64,000 bases of DNA, taken from the NCBI GenBank assembly GCA_005790505.1, contig SXUP01000042.1, positions 108,955-172,954 on the forward strand, given 5' to 3'. The notes under the pieces were generated by a model. The model saw only the letters and a program-made list of their open reading frames with translations, made no database searches and had not been told where the DNA came from. Positions 15,131 to 24,492 of this stretch are shown in pieces (the stretch's first letter is position 1; each line of letters starts with the position of its first letter). The stretch comes from Actinomycetota bacterium (GTDB taxonomy: Bacteria > Actinomycetota > Acidimicrobiia > Acidimicrobiales > Ilumatobacteraceae). The position numbers were made by a program, and so were the translations under genes.

Positions 15131-17443
15131 ATGAAGGCAGTCTCTGGTAATCGGCCCCCAAGGGTGGTGATCCTGAGTGTCATCATTGCGGCATTTGTGA
15201 CCCTTGCGTCACAAGTGCTTGTTACGCGCCTTTTATCGGCGCTTATTTTTTATCACTTTAGTTTTTTGGCAATCAGTTTGGCCTTGCTCGGAACCGGAGC
15301 AGGGGGTTTGTACACTGCGCTCATCACGCCTACCTCGGATGATGAGGGAACAATTAGTCAACTCCGAGTATGGATGATGCGTTTTTCCATCTCACTCGTG
15401 TTGCTTCCGGTCGTCGCAGTGCGGCTCAATCTTGAATATTCCACTTTGACACTGCGTTTTGTTGTTTCACTCCTGATTTTGTGTGGATTTATTGCTATCC
15501 CATCATTTGCTGGGGGTGTTGTAATCGCAATCGCACTTCGCACTTATACCCAAGCCATTGGTCGCTTGTATTTTTTTGATCTCGTTGCCGCTGCGCTTGG
15601 TGCTGTGGCTGTAGTGCCGGCAATGTGGTTGCTGGAACCCCCTATTTTGCTCTTGGCGCTCGGCACTGTAGTCGCTGTTGTGGCGATTTTTTTGTCAAGT
15701 GGTTCTCGTGCGAGATGGCGAAGTGTTTTCTTGGCCCTCATGACATCGGTGCTGCTGTTGGTGTCTTTTCCGTCAAAACTTGTTGAAGCCCCATTGACCG
15801 GACTCAGCGAGGTTGATTCAATTCGAGTTGATGACTGGACTCCATTGTCGCGAACCATCGGACTCGTACCTCGCAGCGGAGAAGGTTTAGGAGTTGTTCT
15901 TTACGACAGGGTCACTGCCCCAATTATTGCCTATACCCGAGGTGATCCATCGCCAGGCTGGGAAGAATTAAAACTTGGCCCGCAGACGATTGCAACTGCG
16001 ATTGTGCCGACAGGGCCAGCTCTGATTATCGGTGGTGGTGGTGGACGCGATATTCATAATTTGAGATCTGCAGGAGTATCTGAACTTGACGTAATTGAAC
16101 TTAACGAGGGTGTGCGCAAAGTCGTTGACGAAAAACTTGCCAAATTCACAGGCTCTCCGTATTCGCTCCCTGGAGTGCACACGGTTATCGGAGATGGCCG
16201 ATCAGTTTTGTCTCGTCGTCCAGCGAAATACTCACAAATTCAGATTAGTTTTACTGATTCTTTGAGTGCCGGTGGCGCGTCGGCATTTGCCTTGTCGGAA
16301 AATAATCTGTACACGGTGGAGGCATTCAAGGAGTATCTCTCTAAATTGCAGCCAGGCGGAGTGTTAGCAGTGACGAGATTGCGTCGTCTCGTAGGTGATG
16401 AATCGCTGCGAACCACGATTATCGCGCTCAAAGCGGTAGAGGAACTCGGGGCGCAAAATCCCGCATCTCAAGTAGTGGTGGTCATGGGAACCGATTTCTT
16501 TGACTCCCAGTTTGGAACTGTGATGGTGAAGTCCACGCCGTTCACTGATCAGGAATTGGAAATCATTACAAGGCTCGCTGATGAGCGTGGTAATGGTGTT
16601 GCTTTTGCAAGTGGCAGCCCCTCAATGTATGAGTGGGCCGAATTAAGCGCAGCAGAGTCGCCAGAGATTTTTTGTCGTGCTTATAGGTTGAACGTCTGTC
16701 CAACAACAGACGACAAGCCCTTCTTTTTCAACATGAAAAAGTTTGCTGATATTGGGCAAAAGACGGCAGGGTATTCTTTCTCGGTAGATCCGGTGTTGAT
16801 TCTGTTTTTGACGTTTGCAATATTGCTGCTGCTGTCAGTCTTGGGCTATTTTATCCCACTTCGCCGAATCCCTAAAAATAAAAAGCCACCTCGCTTGGTG
16901 CTCATCTACTTTGTCTCGATCGGGCTTGGTTATCTGATAGTGGAGTCAGTCATGATTCAACGATTGGTGCTGTTGCTGGGTTACCCCACCTACAGTCTCT
17001 CGATAGTGCTGTCATCGCTGTTGGCTTGGACTGGCATCGGTGCTTGGTTCAGCAGTCGCTTTGTGGATCAACGACGAGCCTTGCGTATTGCTCTTGGCGT
17101 GGCAACTGCACTCATCTTTTCGAGTGCGTGGTGGTTGCCAGAACTTGTTGGCAGCCAGATAACGGCTTCATTTGCAGTAAGGGTCTTGATTGCTGTTGTG
17201 GTTGTGATGCCATTTGGGCTCACGATGGGAACAGCGATGCCCACAGGAATACGACGCATGGAGCGCATTGTTTCTGAGTCAACTCCGTTCGCTTGGGCGG
17301 TTAATGGTTTTGCGTCAGTAGTGGCTGCAGCAGCAGCCACAGTGCTGTCTCTTCAGTTGGGATTCTTTGCCACAACAATGGCAGGAGCAGTGGCCTACCT
17401 AGTGGCGCTCGTGGTGTCTCAGGCGCCACAGTGGGAGGACTAG
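15131..17443 (+). CDS. Membrane-embedded spermidine-synthase-like protein
   Basis: A 770-residue protein in three parts: about six membrane helices (15-215), a Rossmann methyltransferase/aminopropyltransferase-like domain (about 225-525), and five or six further helices (about 550-765). The nucleotide loop is IIGGGGGRDI (299-308), the acidic residue after strand 2 is E323 in VIELNEG, and GDGR (354-357) matches the spermidine synthase family. The TTDDKPFFFN segment near 530 is also typical. Family members are annotated as spermidine synthases, but transport or other transferase roles are equally possible. Start codon ATG is three bases after the SnoaL gene. Confidence 0.75.
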   Translation: MKAVSGNRPPRVVILSVIIAAFVTLASQVLVTRLLSALIFYHFSFLAISLALLGTGAGGLYTALITPTSDDEGTISQLRVWMMRFSISLVLLPVVAVRLNLEYSTLTLRFVVSLLILCGFIAIPSFAGGVVIAIALRTYTQAIGRLYFFDLVAAALGAVAVVPAMWLLEPPILLLALGTVVAVVAIFLSSGSRARWRSVFLALMTSVLLLVSFPSKLVEAPLTGLSEVDSIRVDDWTPLSRTIGLVPRSGEGLGVVLYDRVTAPIIAYTRGDPSPGWEELKLGPQTIATAIVPTGPALIIGGGGGRDIHNLRSAGVSELDVIELNEGVRKVVDEKLAKFTGSPYSLPGVHTVIGDGRSVLSRRPAKYSQIQISFTDSLSAGGASAFALSENNLYTVEAFKEYLSKLQPGGVLAVTRLRRLVGDESLRTTIIALKAVEELGAQNPASQVVVVMGTDFFDSQFGTVMVKSTPFTDQELEIITRLADERGNGVAFASGSPSMYEWAELSAAESPEIFCRAYRLNVCPTTDDKPFFFNMKKFADIGQKTAGYSFSVDPVLILFLTFAILLLLSVLGYFIPLRRIPKNKKPPRLVLIYFVSIGLGYLIVESVMIQRLVLLLGYPTYSLSIVLSSLLAWTGIGAWFSSRFVDQRRALRIALGVATALIFSSAWWLPELVGSQITASFAVRVLIAVVVVMPFGLTMGTAMPTGIRRMERIVSESTPFAWAVNGFASVVAAAAATVLSLQLGFFATTMAGAVAYLVALVVSQAPQWED

Positions 17444-17474
17444 TCTTGAGCGCCGAGTCAAAGGGGGTTACAAA

Positions 17475-18017
17475 ATGGGAGTTCGTCGAGTTGTCACTGG
17501 TCATAAAAACGGCAAAGCGGTTTTTGCCTCTGATATCGAGGTAGAACCAGTGGTGGTGGCTTTGCAGCCAAGTGCCGATTTTTACAGATTGTGGGGCGCA
17601 GACGCCACCCCGTCATTTCCAGATGATGGTTCAGCACCGATTCAGACCACGTATTTCCCACCAATTGGGGGGTTTCGATTTGGTTTGTTCACCGTCGCCC
17701 CAAATGATGCACCAGGGCCGGCCCCCGACATTGACATCGCTGCAGGTTTAGCGGAGATGGAAGCAAAGTTGCCAGGGCTCATGGCGTATTTAGAGCCGGA
17801 AAATCCAGGAATGCACACGACCGACACGATTGATTTTGAAGTTGTTCTATCAGGAGAGGTCGTGCTCGAATTAGACGACGGGGTCGAGAAGGTTTTGCGA
17901 GTCGGTGACACCGTTGTTCAAAATGGCACGAGACATCGATGGAGCAATCGGGGTTCTGTTCCGGCGGTTCTCGCGGTGATTTTGCTCGGTGCCAAGCACG
18001 AAAGTTTCCCAAAATAG
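17475..18017 (+). CDS. Cupin-domain protein
   Basis: A 180-residue protein with a single cupin barrel in its C-terminal half: HTTDTIDFEVVLSGEVVLELDDG carries the first cupin motif and the GDTVVQNGTRHRWSN region the second, with histidine and glutamate metal-ligand positions. The N-terminal half contains an extended segment FPPIGGFRFGLFTV found in small-molecule-degrading cupins. Reaction unknown. An AAGGGGG ribosome site precedes the ATG. It stands alone between the membrane protein gene and the purine operon. Confidence 0.78.
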   Translation: MGVRRVVTGHKNGKAVFASDIEVEPVVVALQPSADFYRLWGADATPSFPDDGSAPIQTTYFPPIGGFRFGLFTVAPNDAPGPAPDIDIAAGLAEMEAKLPGLMAYLEPENPGMHTTDTIDFEVVLSGEVVLELDDGVEKVLRVGDTVVQNGTRHRWSNRGSVPAVLAVILLGAKHESFPK

Positions 18018-18028
18018 GGTTTTACGTT

Positions 18029-18060
18029 TCGTAAAGCGAGAACTTAACTTCTCGTAAAGC
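18029..18060 (+). promoter_or_regulatory. Repeats in the purine operon leader
   Basis: A 9-base direct repeat tcgtaaagc occurs at 18029-18037 and 18052-18060. Between and overlapping the copies is an inverted repeat cgagaa-cttaac-ttctcg (18037-18054). The cluster ends 40 bases before the purL start and is the only intergenic space before an eight-gene operon, so it is the natural place for an operator or attenuator. No PurR-box or guanine-riboswitch match was recognised. Confidence 0.35.
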
Positions 18061-18099
18061 AAATTGCTACAAAGTATGGGGTAAAACTAGTTTTAGGAA

Positions 18100-20934
18100 G
18101 TGGATGTTGTTGCTGTGCAAAATGTGCCAGCAATACACCGCCTCACGGTAAGCCCGACTGGCGTAGATCCGCGGTGTAGTGCGCTGATGAGAGATGCCAT
18201 GGATTTGGGTATTACAACCCTGCAATCGGCACAGATATCAGATCTTATTTTTGTGCGTGGTGATGTCACCGAGCAAGACCAACGACAACTCGAAGATATT
18301 TTGGTTGATTCACTGCTCCAACAGGCATCTTGGGGCCTTCAAGGGTCCAAGAGCAAACACGTCGTCGAGAGCACACTGCACTCCGGAGTGACAGATTCAG
18401 TTGCCCACGAGTTGCATCGCGTCGCCACACGACTCGGAGTTGCAATCGATGCAGTCGCCACCGGAAAGCGTTTTGAGCTCACCGGCAATTTGACGAGGAT
18501 GGATGTGGACATTTTGGTTCGCAAGCTCTTGGTCAATTCGGTTATCGAGAACTGCTCTATTGATTCCCCAATCGTTCCGGCATTTGCTCAAGCAGGTCCG
18601 CCTACACCATCACTAGTTTCGTATGTATCAATACCGCCAGACGCAAGTGATTCAGAATTGCAGGAACTAAATATTGAGCGCGGACTCGCCATGGATATTG
18701 AAGAATTACGTGCGGTGCGGAACCACTATGCCTCTGCTGGTGCGGTTGCTCGCGACATTGAATTAGAGTCCATCGCTCAAACGTGGAGCGAACATTGCGC
18801 CCATAAAACATTTCGTGCTTCAATCACTCTTGACGATTCCATAACTATTCCATCGCTGATTAATCAGTTACGCCAGACGACTGAACTTATAGATGCGCCA
18901 TACGTGGTTAGTTCTTTTGTGGGTAATGCCGGAATTATTTCCTTTGTCCCTGGCACAACTATTGCCCTGAAGTGTGAAACCCATAACCATCCCAGCGCCA
19001 TTGAACCATTTGGTGGAGCAAATACTGGAGTAGGGGGTGTTATTCGTGACGTGCTTGGGGCGTCTCATCTTCCAATCGCGTGTACGAATATCTTGTGTTT
19101 TGGAAGACCAACGACAAGAGCAGACGACTTACCAGAAGGAGTATTTCATCCCCGACGAATTCGTGCAGGTGTTGTCGCAGGCATTGCCGACTACGGGAAC
19201 AAGATTGGTCTACCAACCGTGGCTGGCGCGGTGTTGTACGACGATGGCTATATCGCCAATCCTCTTGTGTACGCGGGTTGCATTGGTGTTGCCCATCGCC
19301 CGTATAACGCGCAGGTTCCCCAAACAAGTGACCGCATCATTGTCTTGGGTGGGCGCACCGGAAGAGATGGCTTGCGTGGAGCAACGTTTTCTTCAATGAC
19401 AATGGATGCAACGACTGGAGATGTTTCGGGGGCCAGCGTTCAAATCGGTGATCCAATTACAGAAAAACTACTGATTGATGTCTTGGGTCGTGGTCAAGAT
19501 TTGTTTAGGGCAATCACTGATTGTGGTGCGGGAGGGTTATCTTCAGCGATTGGAGAAATGGCGCAAGGTATTGGTGCTTGTGTTGAGCTGAGCGAACTAC
19601 CACTGAAATATCCGGGTCTTGCTCCGTGGGAGATTTGGCTATCAGAGGCACAAGAACGCATGGTCGTGGCAGTTGATGAGGCCGGCGTTGCTGCTCTTCA
19701 AGAAACCTGTGAGAGATTCGGTGTTGAGTTCACTGATGTGGGATTTTTCACGGGAACTAATCGGTTGGTTGTGCAGCATGACGGCGATGTGGTCGTAGAT
19801 CTTGACCTTGATTTTTTACATGATGGACGACCACAGCGGCACATGAGCGCGGTAATGCCGACTCCATTCAGAGAATTGATGACTCGAGAGCAGTTCATCA
19901 AAACTTTTGGGGACATTGATGTTGTTGACTCACTCAAGCGCCTGTTGGCTCATCCCAATATTGCAAGTAAGGCTGCCGTGATTCATCGATACGATCATGA
20001 AATAAGGGGGGCGACATTGGTGCGTCCGTTGATTGGCGCCCGCACTGATGGACACGCAGATGGTGTTGTCATCGCCGAACCACTAGATCATCACGGCATT
20101 GCGATTGGTATTGGAGTGAACCCTTGGTTTGGTGCCCTTGACGCAGAACGCATGGCATTGTCCGTTGTTGACGAGGCAATGCGCAATGTTGTCGCCGTTG
20201 GTGCTGATCCAGATTCTGTCGCCTTGCTTGACAATTTTTCATGGGGCAATCCACGGCGCCCATCTACTTTGGGTGATCTCGTGGCAGCAGTGAAAGGTTG
20301 CTGCGATGCAGCCATGACCTTTCAGGCGCCATTTGTGTCAGGAAAAGATTCTCTGAATAACGAGTATCTGGGTAGCGATGGTGAGCGCCATTCTGTTCCA
20401 CCAACCTTGGTGATTACGGCGATAGCCCATGTTCCAGATGTTGCCGCCACTGTCACGCCAGACCTCAAAGCTGTTGGAAATCTGGTGGTCTTGATAGGTC
20501 GTACTGATTTAGAGTTTGGGGCAAGCCACTTGGCGATGGTGCACGGGGTTGCCGATGCAGGAGCAGTGCCGGCTTTTGATCCGTCTGCACTTGACCGCTA
20601 TCGACTCGTGCACAAAGCCATGCGTGACGGCCTTGTGAGCGCCTGCCACGATGTCGCAGAAGGTGGTATTGCCGTTGCAATTGCCGAGATGGCGATGGCT
20701 GGTCGGTTGGGCGTAAATATGTCATCTGATTTAGTTAAGGAACAGTTGTTCAGTGAATCAAACAGCAGGTTTTTGCTGGAAGTAGCACCAACAAATGTCG
20801 ACACTCTTTTGAAGAGATTTGGTGACTCTTCCGTCGTCATCGGCATTGTCACCCAAGAACAAAAACTTCAATTTTCCAGTGACGAAGGTGTTTTCATAGA
20901 CGAGTTGCTTGACATATGGCAGAGGGTCTCATGA
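18100..20934 (+). CDS. purL: FGAM synthase PurL with fused tandem PurS domains
   Basis: A 944-residue protein. Residues about 12-80 and 87-155 are two PurS-like domains in tandem, followed by a linker and the small-type PurL part (about 185-944). H232 in TWSEHCAHKT is the conserved PurL histidine, and ETHNHPSAIEPFGGANTG forms the nucleotide site. It converts FGAR to FGAM using ammonia from PurQ. In most actinobacteria PurS is a separate 80-residue protein; here the architecture lies between the three-protein type and the large single-chain PurL. The GTG start lies one base after AGGA; GTG at 18115 is an alternative. The stop overlaps purQ (ATGA). Confidence 0.92.
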   Translation: MDVVAVQNVPAIHRLTVSPTGVDPRCSALMRDAMDLGITTLQSAQISDLIFVRGDVTEQDQRQLEDILVDSLLQQASWGLQGSKSKHVVESTLHSGVTDSVAHELHRVATRLGVAIDAVATGKRFELTGNLTRMDVDILVRKLLVNSVIENCSIDSPIVPAFAQAGPPTPSLVSYVSIPPDASDSELQELNIERGLAMDIEELRAVRNHYASAGAVARDIELESIAQTWSEHCAHKTFRASITLDDSITIPSLINQLRQTTELIDAPYVVSSFVGNAGIISFVPGTTIALKCETHNHPSAIEPFGGANTGVGGVIRDVLGASHLPIACTNILCFGRPTTRADDLPEGVFHPRRIRAGVVAGIADYGNKIGLPTVAGAVLYDDGYIANPLVYAGCIGVAHRPYNAQVPQTSDRIIVLGGRTGRDGLRGATFSSMTMDATTGDVSGASVQIGDPITEKLLIDVLGRGQDLFRAITDCGAGGLSSAIGEMAQGIGACVELSELPLKYPGLAPWEIWLSEAQERMVVAVDEAGVAALQETCERFGVEFTDVGFFTGTNRLVVQHDGDVVVDLDLDFLHDGRPQRHMSAVMPTPFRELMTREQFIKTFGDIDVVDSLKRLLAHPNIASKAAVIHRYDHEIRGATLVRPLIGARTDGHADGVVIAEPLDHHGIAIGIGVNPWFGALDAERMALSVVDEAMRNVVAVGADPDSVALLDNFSWGNPRRPSTLGDLVAAVKGCCDAAMTFQAPFVSGKDSLNNEYLGSDGERHSVPPTLVITAIAHVPDVAATVTPDLKAVGNLVVLIGRTDLEFGASHLAMVHGVADAGAVPAFDPSALDRYRLVHKAMRDGLVSACHDVAEGGIAVAIAEMAMAGRLGVNMSSDLVKEQLFSESNSRFLLEVAPTNVDTLLKRFGDSSVVIGIVTQEQKLQFSSDEGVFIDELLDIWQRVS

Positions 20935-21662
20935 AACATCCAGTTGCCGCGGTGTTGTGTGCTCCCGGAACAAACCGTGATAACGATGTCACATTCGCCC
21001 TGCAGTTGGCAGGCGCGTGTCCCGTCACGGTGCTAACAACTGAGTTGCTCACAAATCCTTCCCGAATTGATGATGCTGATATCTTGGTGATTGCTGGTGG
21101 GTTTTCGTATGCAGATGCCCTTGGTGCTGGACGACTATTTGCCGTTGAACTGGAGCATGCGGTAGGGGAACGAATCTCAGATGCGATTGCCCAAGGTCGG
21201 GCAGTGCTTGGAATTTGCAACGGATTCCAGACGCTCGTGCGAATGGGTGTCTTGCCTGGTTCTGGAGAGTCTGCTGCACTTGGTCACAATGCCAGCGGAG
21301 TCTTCGACTGCCGATGGGTGGAACTAGAAGCGACATCAAAGAAATGTGTTTGGACAAAAAATCTCTCCCAAAACATCGAGTGCCCAATTGCTCACGGTGA
21401 AGGTCGTTTTACCTGCACCCAGGACACGCTGGAAAAATTGCAAGGAAACGATCAGATTGCATTGCGCTATGTGGATGCCAACCCCAACGGTTCTCTTGAC
21501 AATGTTGCTGGCGTGTGCGACCAGACAGGGGTTGTACTGGGGTTAATGCCACACCCTGAGAATCATGTTGTCTCGCGTCAGCATCCACAATCACATCGGG
21601 GCGTTTCAAGGGGCCTCGGATTATCCCTTTTTCAGTCAGGAGTCTGCTATGCCCGCCGTTGA
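20931..21662 (+). CDS. purQ: FGAM synthase glutaminase subunit PurQ
   Basis: A 243-residue class I glutamine amidotransferase. The catalytic triad is visible as C96 in GICNGFQ and H208 and E210 in MPHPENH. It supplies ammonia to PurL. The ATG overlaps the purL stop and follows AGAGGG. The C-terminal tail RGLGLSLFQSGV is normal for the family, so there is no frameshift although the next frame also continues the helix-like sequence. The gene overlaps purC by 14 bases. Confidence 0.92.
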   Translation: MKHPVAAVLCAPGTNRDNDVTFALQLAGACPVTVLTTELLTNPSRIDDADILVIAGGFSYADALGAGRLFAVELEHAVGERISDAIAQGRAVLGICNGFQTLVRMGVLPGSGESAALGHNASGVFDCRWVELEATSKKCVWTKNLSQNIECPIAHGEGRFTCTQDTLEKLQGNDQIALRYVDANPNGSLDNVAGVCDQTGVVLGLMPHPENHVVSRQHPQSHRGVSRGLGLSLFQSGVCYARR

Positions 21663-22596
21663 AGCTTGTAGTGATATTTCGTTGCCTCTCCCGGATCGTC
21701 GGGCTGGCAAAGTGCGAGTGTCTTATGCGCTGCCAGAGACTCGGCGTTTGTTCGTGACCACCGACCGTCTGTCGGCATTTGATCGCATCGTCGCCAATGT
21801 TCCATATAAGGGTCAAGTTCTCAATCAATTAGCAGCATGGTGGTTTATGCAGACTCGCAGTATCATCAACAACCATTTTATTAGTTGTCCTGATCCAAAT
21901 GCGACGATTGGTCATGCCGCACAGCCCTTGCCAGTTGAGGTTGTCGTACGTGGTGTGATTACAGGTTCAACATCGACGTCTCTGTGGCGCCAGTACGACC
22001 AAGGTGCTCGCAATATTTATGGCTACGAATTTCCTGACGGACTCGGTAAGAACACGCTGTTGCCACATGCAATCATCACGCCAACAACAAAAGGTGATGC
22101 TGGGGCACACGACGAACCGTTGACGTGTGCAGAAGTCACCGAACGGGGGCTTGTTGATCCCAGTGTCTGGAACATTGTTCAGGAGGCCGCGCTTGCACTA
22201 TTTGCGCATGGACAAGATGTCGCCAAGCGTGCAGGTTTACTGCTTGCCGACACAAAATATGAGTTCGGAATAGCGGCAGATGGCTCCGTGATGCTGATTG
22301 ATGAAATGCACACTCCAGATTCTTCGCGGTTTTGGGAACTGTCGTCATATCAAAATCGTCTTGATGCGGGTGTCGAACCAGAGAGTCTCGACAAAGAACC
22401 AGTGCGGCTTGCTCTTGACGCAGTGGGCTATCGCGGTGACGGCGATCCGCCAGTGCTTGATGCATCGGTAATTGCCACAACAACGGACCGTTATGTTGCC
22501 GCCTATACACGACTAACTGGTGATTCGTTCGAGTATGGCGAGTATCCGGTGCAGGATCGCCTAAATCATCAACTTCAACAGTCAGGAATACTATGA
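21649..22596 (+). CDS. purC: SAICAR synthase PurC
   Basis: A 315-residue ATP-dependent ligase that joins aspartate to CAIR. Family motifs are clear: GKVRVSYALPETRRLFVTTD at the start with SAFDRI, EVVVRGVITGS, and the SAICAR synthetase signature LLADTKYEFG and IDEMHTPDSSRFW. Length and motifs fit the stand-alone bacterial and yeast type. The ATG at 21649 has AGGAG seven bases upstream and lies inside purQ. The stop overlaps the purE start (ATGA), so PurC and PurE are translationally coupled. Confidence 0.93.
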   Translation: MPAVEACSDISLPLPDRRAGKVRVSYALPETRRLFVTTDRLSAFDRIVANVPYKGQVLNQLAAWWFMQTRSIINNHFISCPDPNATIGHAAQPLPVEVVVRGVITGSTSTSLWRQYDQGARNIYGYEFPDGLGKNTLLPHAIITPTTKGDAGAHDEPLTCAEVTERGLVDPSVWNIVQEAALALFAHGQDVAKRAGLLLADTKYEFGIAADGSVMLIDEMHTPDSSRFWELSSYQNRLDAGVEPESLDKEPVRLALDAVGYRGDGDPPVLDASVIATTTDRYVAAYTRLTGDSFEYGEYPVQDRLNHQLQQSGIL

Positions 22597-23066
22597 AACC
22601 ACTTGTCATCATATTAATGGGATCTCCAGCAGATGCTGAACACTCAGCCAAGATCGCAAGTGCCGCAGAAAATTTTGGATTTGAGGTAATAACTCGGGTG
22701 GGCTCCGCACATCGAACACCAGAACATGTCCTGCAGATTGTGCGTAGCCACGACGCTGAATTGCGACCCAAGGTATTCATTACTGTTGCTGGTCGCTCAA
22801 ATGCACTGTCTGGGTTCACGGATCCCCAAGTTGGGGCGCCTGTTATTGCGTGTCCACCTCCCGGAGATGAAATAGATATTTGGAGCAGTTTGAGAATGCC
22901 CCCTGGCGTTGGTTGTGCAGTCGTGCTTGAGCCGATAAACGCAGCACTGTTCGCGGCCAAAATAATGGCGATAAACAACCCAGATGTGGCCAAAAAAGTT
23001 GGGGAATTTCAAGCAGAGCAGCGCAATCGTGTGATTTCTGCAGACGCCAAGAGCAATCATGGGTGA
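22593..23066 (+). CDS. purE: Class II PurE (AIR carboxylase)
   Basis: A 157-residue PurE of the class II kind. It has GSAHRTPEH (37-45) like all PurE, but the second loop is AGRSNALSGF (66-75), not the AGGAAHLPG of class I mutases, and the IWSSLRMPPGVGC segment (96-108) closely matches the AIR carboxylase half of vertebrate PAICS. Class II enzymes carboxylate AIR directly with carbon dioxide and need no PurK. No purK is in this operon, which agrees. It overlaps purC and purF. Confidence 0.88.
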   Translation: MKPLVIILMGSPADAEHSAKIASAAENFGFEVITRVGSAHRTPEHVLQIVRSHDAELRPKVFITVAGRSNALSGFTDPQVGAPVIACPPPGDEIDIWSSLRMPPGVGCAVVLEPINAALFAAKIMAINNPDVAKKVGEFQAEQRNRVISADAKSNHG

Positions 23067-24492
23067 GCACAAATTTTCTGATCTGATGGCAGATCGTCTT
23101 CATGAAGAATGTGGGGTAGTTGGTATCTCTGCACCGTCAGACGACGTAGCACAGATGGTTTTTTTTGGTTTATTTGCTCTTCAACATCGTGGTCAAGAGG
23201 CTGCCGGCATAGCAGTGTCAGACGGTTCTCAGGCACGGATTCACAAAGACGATGGTTTGGTAAGCCATGTTTTTACTCCAGCCACACTCGCCCCACTGCG
23301 CGGACAACACGGCATTGGACATACGCGGTATTCCACTACGGGTGGTTCTGGATCGCGCAATGCACAACCATTCTTAGTAGAAACAGTGCACGGACCACTT
23401 GCCGTTGCGCACAATGGCAACCTTGTCAATGCGCATGAGTTACGAGCAGAACTACTTGCGCGTGGATTCGGGCTCACCGCATCTTCAGACACTGAAGTGA
23501 TGACTTTGATGTTGGCGTCAGCGGGTGGACAGACATGGGAAGACCGACTAGCACGCATGTTGTCATCGTGGACAGGAGCGTACTCACTTGTAATTCTGGC
23601 TGAAGATCGCGTCATTGCCGTGCGTGACCCATGGGGATTCAGGCCATTGTCGGTGGGTCGTTTGCCAGATGGTGGGTATGCGGTTGCGTCGGAGACATGC
23701 GCATTAAGCACACTGGGTTGTAAGGAAATGTCTGAAGTTGCGCCAGGGGAAATTATTACATTGCGTGGTTCGGAGATGAGTCGTCGGCAAGCGCTTGTGC
23801 CGTCTGTTCAATCGGCTCGGTGTACATTTGAGTTTGTATATTTCTCTCGACCCGATTCGCAATGGGATGGTCTCAGTGTGCACGGAGTACGCCAGCGCAT
23901 GGGAGAACAACTCGCTCGTGAATCTGCAGTAGATGCAGATGTCGTTGTTCCGGTTCCAGACTCATCTATTCCTGCGGCGGTTGGTTATTCACGGCAAAGT
24001 GGAATTCCGTACAATGATGGCTTAATCAAGAATCGCTACATTGGTCGAACATTTATTGAACCAACGACACTCATGCGAGAGCGTGGAGTAGCAATGAAAT
24101 TTAACGCACTTGCCGAGAACCTCACTGGGCGCCGAGTGATTTTGATCGATGATTCGCTTGTGCGGGGTACAACTGCTGGTCCACTTGTTCAGTTATTACG
24201 AGAGGCAGGTGCAACTGAGGTTCACTTACGCATTACGAGTCCACCCATCAAACATCCCTGTCACTTTGGAGTCGACATGGGCCACGATGACGATCTCATT
24301 GCAGCACGACTCAATCTTGAAGAGTTGCGCAAAGTCGTTAATGCTGATTCGCTTGCGTTTTTGTCACTAGACGGAATGATGTCAGCAGTTGGTCGCCAAG
24401 ATGGCTACTGCAATGCGTGCTTTACTGGCATCTATCCAGTGCCTGTGCAAGCACCAAGACGCAAAGACTCCTTTGAACAGGTGTTGGCGTGA
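23059..24492 (+). CDS. purF: Amidophosphoribosyltransferase PurF
   Basis: A 477-residue enzyme for the committed step, PRPP plus glutamine to phosphoribosylamine. The N-terminal nucleophile is C18 in EECGVVGI, so a 17-residue propeptide must be removed, as in the Bacillus type. Cysteines in ARCTFEF, KHPCHFG and YCNACFTG match the four ligands of the Bacillus-type [4Fe-4S] cluster. The PRPP loop is VILIDDSLVRGTT. The start overlaps purE by eight bases; the stop overlaps the following GTG (GTGA). Confidence 0.93.
   Translation: MGEHKFSDLMADRLHEECGVVGISAPSDDVAQMVFFGLFALQHRGQEAAGIAVSDGSQARIHKDDGLVSHVFTPATLAPLRGQHGIGHTRYSTTGGSGSRNAQPFLVETVHGPLAVAHNGNLVNAHELRAELLARGFGLTASSDTEVMTLMLASAGGQTWEDRLARMLSSWTGAYSLVILAEDRVIAVRDPWGFRPLSVGRLPDGGYAVASETCALSTLGCKEMSEVAPGEIITLRGSEMSRRQALVPSVQSARCTFEFVYFSRPDSQWDGLSVHGVRQRMGEQLARESAVDADVVVPVPDSSIPAAVGYSRQSGIPYNDGLIKNRYIGRTFIEPTTLMRERGVAMKFNALAENLTGRRVILIDDSLVRGTTAGPLVQLLREAGATEVHLRITSPPIKHPCHFGVDMGHDDDLIAARLNLEELRKVVNADSLAFLSLDGMMSAVGRQDGYCNACFTGIYPVPVQAPRRKDSFEQVLA

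Noticed and set aside
21565..21662. Possible frameshift at the end of purQ, because the next frame reads GASDYPFF-like sequence
   Set aside because: The annotated frame has the normal PurQ tail RGLGLSLFQSGV, and the other frame is simply the start region upstream of purC, whose ATG at 21649 has its own AGGAG.
22593..24492. Loss of purK as a defect in the operon
   Set aside because: PurE has class II motifs and does not need PurK, so the absence is expected.
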